8,941 bases of DNA from an uncultured Salinimicrobium sp. (GTDB lineage: Bacteria > Bacteroidota > Bacteroidia > Flavobacteriales > Flavobacteriaceae). The notes beneath the pieces were generated by a model. It was given only the letters and a program-made list of their open reading frames with translations. It ran no database searches and was not told where the DNA came from. Of the stretch, positions 6,967 to 8,941 are shown piece after piece. Numbering within the stretch: the first letter of the stretch is position 1; every line of letters starts with the position of its first letter. The DNA is taken from the NCBI GenBank assembly GCA_946887025.1, contig CAMPJY010000110.1, positions 1-8,941 on the forward strand. The letters are read 5' to 3'. The position numbers and the translations under genes were made by a program.

Positions 6967-8322
6967 TTAATAGTGGCACTTGGCACACTCGATTCCGCCC
7001 ATTTGGGCAACAGTTAATTCTTCCACTCCATATTTCTTCGAAAGCTCCTCGTGGATTTTCTCGTAATACTCATTCCCAACCGTCTTAACATTGGTTTCCT
7101 GGTGACAGTTAATACACCAGCCCATGGTAAGCGGAGCATTCTGGTACATGATCTCCATTTCTTCAACCGGACCATGACAGGTCTGACAGGCGATACCACC
7201 AACCTCTACGTGCTGCGAGTGGTTGAAGTATGCGAAGTCAGGTAAATTGTGGATTCTCACCCACTTCACCGGTTCCGTTTCTCCTGAATAAGATTGAGTT
7301 GCAGGATCCCAGCCGGTGGCTGCGTATAATTTCTGAATTTCTCCGTCGTAGAATTCCTTGCTGTACTCTTCTGTAGCGGTAGCCTCGGCCACCTCACCTA
7401 TAGATTTATGACAGTTCATACAAACATTCAGGGATGGAATCCCGGAAGTCTGAGATACCCTTGCGGAAGAGTGACAGAACTTACAGTCGATCTGGTTATC
7501 TCCGGCGTGAATTTTATGTGAGAAGTGGATAGGCTGGACAGGCTGATATCCCTGGTCCACCCCTACCTGCATCAGGTATCCGAATATGAAATACGAACCG
7601 ATAAGCAACAGGATCACTGAAGATACCAGCACAAGGAACTGGTTTTCAACAAATGATTTCCAGATTGGTTTTCTTTTTGGAGTTTCAGGTAGTTCCACTC
7701 CGCTGGCCACCGCAAACCTTCTAAGGGTTCTGTTCACCAAAACCAGGATGGCCAACAGCATAAGAAGCACAAAAGCAAGAATCCCAAGAACGATCTCTGT
7801 GGAAACTCCGGCTCCGCCACCCCCGGCAGCTGCAGTTGCATCACCACCGGCCTGGGCCTGAGGCTCTGCTTTCGGCTGACTTACATATGCAAGGACGTTA
7901 TCGATGTCAGCGTCTGTCAACTGAGGGAAAGGAGGCATGGCCACCTGATTGTATTCCTCATACAGAGCAACCGCAGTGGCGTCACCCGAAGCTACCATTC
8001 CCGGACTGTTCTTGATCCACTCGTGCAGCCATTGGCTATCCCTTCTGTCGGTCACCCCTCTTAGAGCAGGACCAATGGAAGCATTGTCCAGTTTATGGCA
8101 GGCAGCACAAAGCGAATTGAATATTTCCTTTCCAGCTGCCGCATCCCCCCCTGTGGGAGCAGCTTCCTGTGCAGCCTCTTCGAGGCCGGCTTCCTCCTGA
8201 ACCGCCTGCGTTTCGGCATCTGGAGCATCCTGGGATAGTCCGACAGTTGTAATAGAAAGAAATAATGATACACTTAGAAACAGTACTCGAGCGGCTGAAC
8301 GGCGGAATTTCACCTTTTTCAT
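6967..8322 (-). CDS. actA: ActA, membrane-anchored hexahaem cytochrome c of Alternative Complex III
   Basis: First gene of the operon; 451 residues. It relays electrons within ACIII on the periplasmic side. A signal peptide (KKVKFRR, then a hydrophobic core) probably ends near residue 30, followed by an acidic low-complexity stretch (32-56). Residues about 57-150 are a class I cytochrome c domain with CAACH at 72-76 and Met129 in VAMPPFP as likely axial ligand. An Ala/Gly-rich linker leads to a membrane helix (174-196), a basic cytoplasmic loop and a second helix (227-252). The C-terminal part is the pentahaem domain typical of ActA: CKFCH 280-284, CMNCH 301-305, CQTCH 379-383, CINCH 403-407 and CAKCH 446-450, the last ending one residue before the stop. 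Six haems in total exceed the five of the classical ActA because of the N-terminal fusion. The ATG is chosen because it opens directly onto the signal peptide. Confidence 0.96.
   Translation of the reverse strand: MKKVKFRRSAARVLFLSVSLFLSITTVGLSQDAPDAETQAVQEEAGLEEAAQEAAPTGGDAAAGKEIFNSLCAACHKLDNASIGPALRGVTDRRDSQWLHEWIKNSPGMVASGDATAVALYEEYNQVAMPPFPQLTDADIDNVLAYVSQPKAEPQAQAGGDATAAAGGGGAGVSTEIVLGILAFVLLMLLAILVLVNRTLRRFAVASGVELPETPKRKPIWKSFVENQFLVLVSSVILLLIGSYFIFGYLMQVGVDQGYQPVQPIHFSHKIHAGDNQIDCKFCHSSARVSQTSGIPSLNVCMNCHKSIGEVAEATATEEYSKEFYDGEIQKLYAATGWDPATQSYSGETEPVKWVRIHNLPDFAYFNHSQHVEVGGIACQTCHGPVEEMEIMYQNAPLTMGWCINCHQETNVKTVGNEYYEKIHEELSKKYGVEELTVAQMGGIECAKCHY
7873..8154 (-). other. N-terminal monohaem cytochrome c domain fused to ActA
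   Basis: Residues about 57-150 of ActA read as an independent small cytochrome c. It has GDAAAGKEIFNSLCAACHKL at its start, a conserved IGPALRGV loop after the haem, a VAMPPFPQLTD ligand segment, and a final helix DADIDNVLAYVSQ. It is followed by a flexible Ala/Gly linker before the first membrane helix, so it could swing. By position it could act as a tethered electron carrier from the haem wire to the oxidase; that is inference. Confidence 0.88.
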
Positions 8323-8351
8323 ATTATAAGTTGAATTAACGTCTTGAGTTT

Positions 8352-8401
8352 GGTACGGTTTTTTCTGTATAAAACCAGTAAAAACTTAAAAATATCGTAC
8401 C
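8352..8401 (-). promoter_or_regulatory. Imperfect inverted repeat in the predicted actA leader
   Basis: GGTACG at 8352-8357 is the exact reverse complement of CGTACC at 8396-8401. On the minus-strand transcript the stem could extend inward past mismatches through a U-A pair and four further U-A pairs plus a G-U, closing a loop of about 22 bases. A second, alternative pairing exists inside it: GGTTTT at 8357-8362 with AAAACC at 8371-8376. Both fall between the candidate promoter and the actA start. No riboswitch family is recognised, and AT-rich DNA produces such pairings by chance, so this is only a candidate leader structure. Confidence 0.3.
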
Positions 8402-8415
8402 TGAAAATTTACCGA

Positions 8416-8423
8416 CAAAAGTA
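8416..8423 (-). promoter_or_regulatory. Candidate Bacteroidota -7 promoter element for the act operon
   Basis: On the minus strand this reads TACTTTTG, an exact fit to the Bacteroidota housekeeping -7 consensus TAnnTTTG. Transcription would start near 8409 and give a leader of about 85-90 bases before actA. No clear TTTG element is present at the expected upstream spacing, so the call rests on the -7 element and its position in the only sizeable gap before the operon. Confidence 0.45.
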
Positions 8424-8521
8424 ATACTTAAAGTCGATTTGAAGAATCTAAGGTGAGCGTTATGGGTTAATTTATAATTGTTCTAAATAATTGCGAAAGC
8501 CCATTTTGAAAGATATTGTTA

Positions 8522-8529
8522 TATTTTTG
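8522..8529 (+). promoter_or_regulatory. Candidate Bacteroidota -7 promoter element for the SPOR gene
   Basis: The sequence TATTTTTG fits TAnnTTTG exactly. A TTTG lies upstream at 8505-8508, but the 13-base gap is shorter than the usual spacing of about 19, so the -33 element is doubtful. A start near 8536 would place the TTG at 8557 about 20 bases into the mRNA and would exclude translation from the upstream TTG at 8491. Confidence 0.4.
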
Positions 8530-8556
8530 TTACTCAGAAATTTAAACCAGAAAGCT

Positions 8557-8940
8557 TTGAACAGAAAAAAGATTGTCATGACGGCTGCCCTTGTACTTGG
8601 GATCGCCTTTTCGGGATTTGCACAGCAGGGTAGAGTGAACATCCAGCAGGATTCCATTATTCCGAATTTACTGGAGATCAAAACCGACATGACCAAAGCC
8701 AACAAATTAGGCGACCGATACAGGATACAGATCTTCTCCGGGGACAATAATGGCGCAAGCAATGTCCTGAAGGATTTCAGAAACCAATATACTCAATGGA
8801 CGTCCACCATCATATACGACACCCCCAATTACAAGGTGTGGGTAGGTAATTTCCGCAACAGCCTGGAAGCCGACAGGGCCTTACAACAGATCAAAAACGC
8901 TTTCCCCGCAGCCTTCAGGTTCCGGCCGGAGAGGAATTGA
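8557..8940 (+). CDS. Small secreted SPOR-domain protein
   Basis: A 127-residue protein transcribed away from the act operon, ending with TGA at 8938-8940. Starting at the TTG at 8557 gives a textbook signal peptide: Asn-Arg-Lys-Lys, a hydrophobic core (IVMTAALVLGIAF) and a likely cut after SGFA (residue 22). The in-frame ATG at 8578 would lose the positively charged segment, and the TTG at 8491 lies upstream of the likely promoter, so 8557 is preferred. Residues about 52-122 form a SPOR domain: GDRYRIQIFSG, then a helix with VLKDFRNQY, IIYD, NYKVWVGNF and a second helix with ADRALQQIKNAFPAAF. SPOR domains bind peptidoglycan glycan strands lacking stem peptides, so this is probably a periplasmic cell-wall-binding protein; its specific role is unknown. 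I recall such a gene next to act operons in other flavobacteria, but have not checked. It has no membrane anchor beyond the signal peptide. Confidence 0.85.
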   Translation: MNRKKIVMTAALVLGIAFSGFAQQGRVNIQQDSIIPNLLEIKTDMTKANKLGDRYRIQIFSGDNNGASNVLKDFRNQYTQWTSTIIYDTPNYKVWVGNFRNSLEADRALQQIKNAFPAAFRFRPERN

Positions 8941-8941
8941 T

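Larger units (their letters stand above)
8323..8556. other. AT-rich divergent intergenic region
   Basis: This 234-base stretch separates the divergent actA and SPOR genes and is the only sizeable non-coding region in the window. It contains one candidate -7 element for each direction and an imperfect inverted repeat in the actA leader. No tRNA, terminator with a U-tract, or known riboswitch is apparent. Its AT content is clearly higher than that of the flanking genes. Confidence 0.75.

Noticed and set aside
6943..6975. AT-rich, TTAATTAA-containing gap between actA and actB as a terminator or internal promoter
   Set aside because: There is no GC-rich stem with a T-tract and no TAnnTTTG element. 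The 24-base spacing fits a continuous operon.
8472..8762. A 96-codon open frame on the minus strand across the SPOR gene start
   Set aside because: It is antisense to the SPOR gene, whose signal peptide and domain are clear. It would also run into the act promoter region without any recognisable domain.

Overview
The window carries an Alternative Complex III (ACIII, quinol:cytochrome c/acceptor oxidoreductase) operon on the minus strand, with one small divergent gene for a secreted SPOR-domain protein at the right edge. The organism looks like a member of the Bacteroidota, most likely Flavobacteriaceae. The reasons are the actABCDEF order, candidate TAnnTTTG-type -7 promoter elements, AT-rich translation starts without a good Shine-Dalgarno sequence, the ACIII-type fused ActB, and moderate GC with AT-rich gaps. 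I cannot name the genus.

Layout, in transcription order on the minus strand: a 234-base divergent intergenic region (8323-8556); actA (8322-6967), a membrane-anchored multihaem cytochrome c; actB (6942-3841), a molybdopterin-oxidoreductase-like and ferredoxin-like fusion with a Tat/lipoprotein leader; actC (3807-2020), a NrfD-type quinol-oxidising membrane subunit with an extra C-terminal helix-hairpin-helix-like domain; actD (2016-1489), a DUF3341 two-helix membrane protein; actE (1483-797), a monohaem cytochrome c lipoprotein; and actF (775 to beyond base 1), a second membrane subunit that is cut by the window edge. Gaps between genes are 24, 33, 3, 5 and 21 bases, so this is clearly one transcription unit. 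On the plus strand, a small SPOR-domain gene (8557-8940) points away from the operon.

The parts work together as follows. Menaquinol is oxidised in the membrane at ActC. Electrons pass through the iron-sulphur clusters of ActB (three sites with four cysteines and one with a Thr replacing a Cys, as expected for a 3Fe-4S cluster). They then go to the haems of ActA and ActE, and on to a terminal oxidase, probably a cytochrome c oxidase encoded past the left edge. The complex itself is known. Less ordinary points are the monohaem domain fused to the front of ActA (six CXXCH motifs rather than five), the helix-hairpin-helix-like tail on ActC, the His/acid-rich loop in ActF, an Ala/Thr/Ser linker in ActB, and a likely TTG start on the SPOR gene. 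I saw no RNA genes, CRISPR arrays, insertion sequences or other mobile elements. Outside the divergent region no gene-free stretch exceeds about 33 bases.
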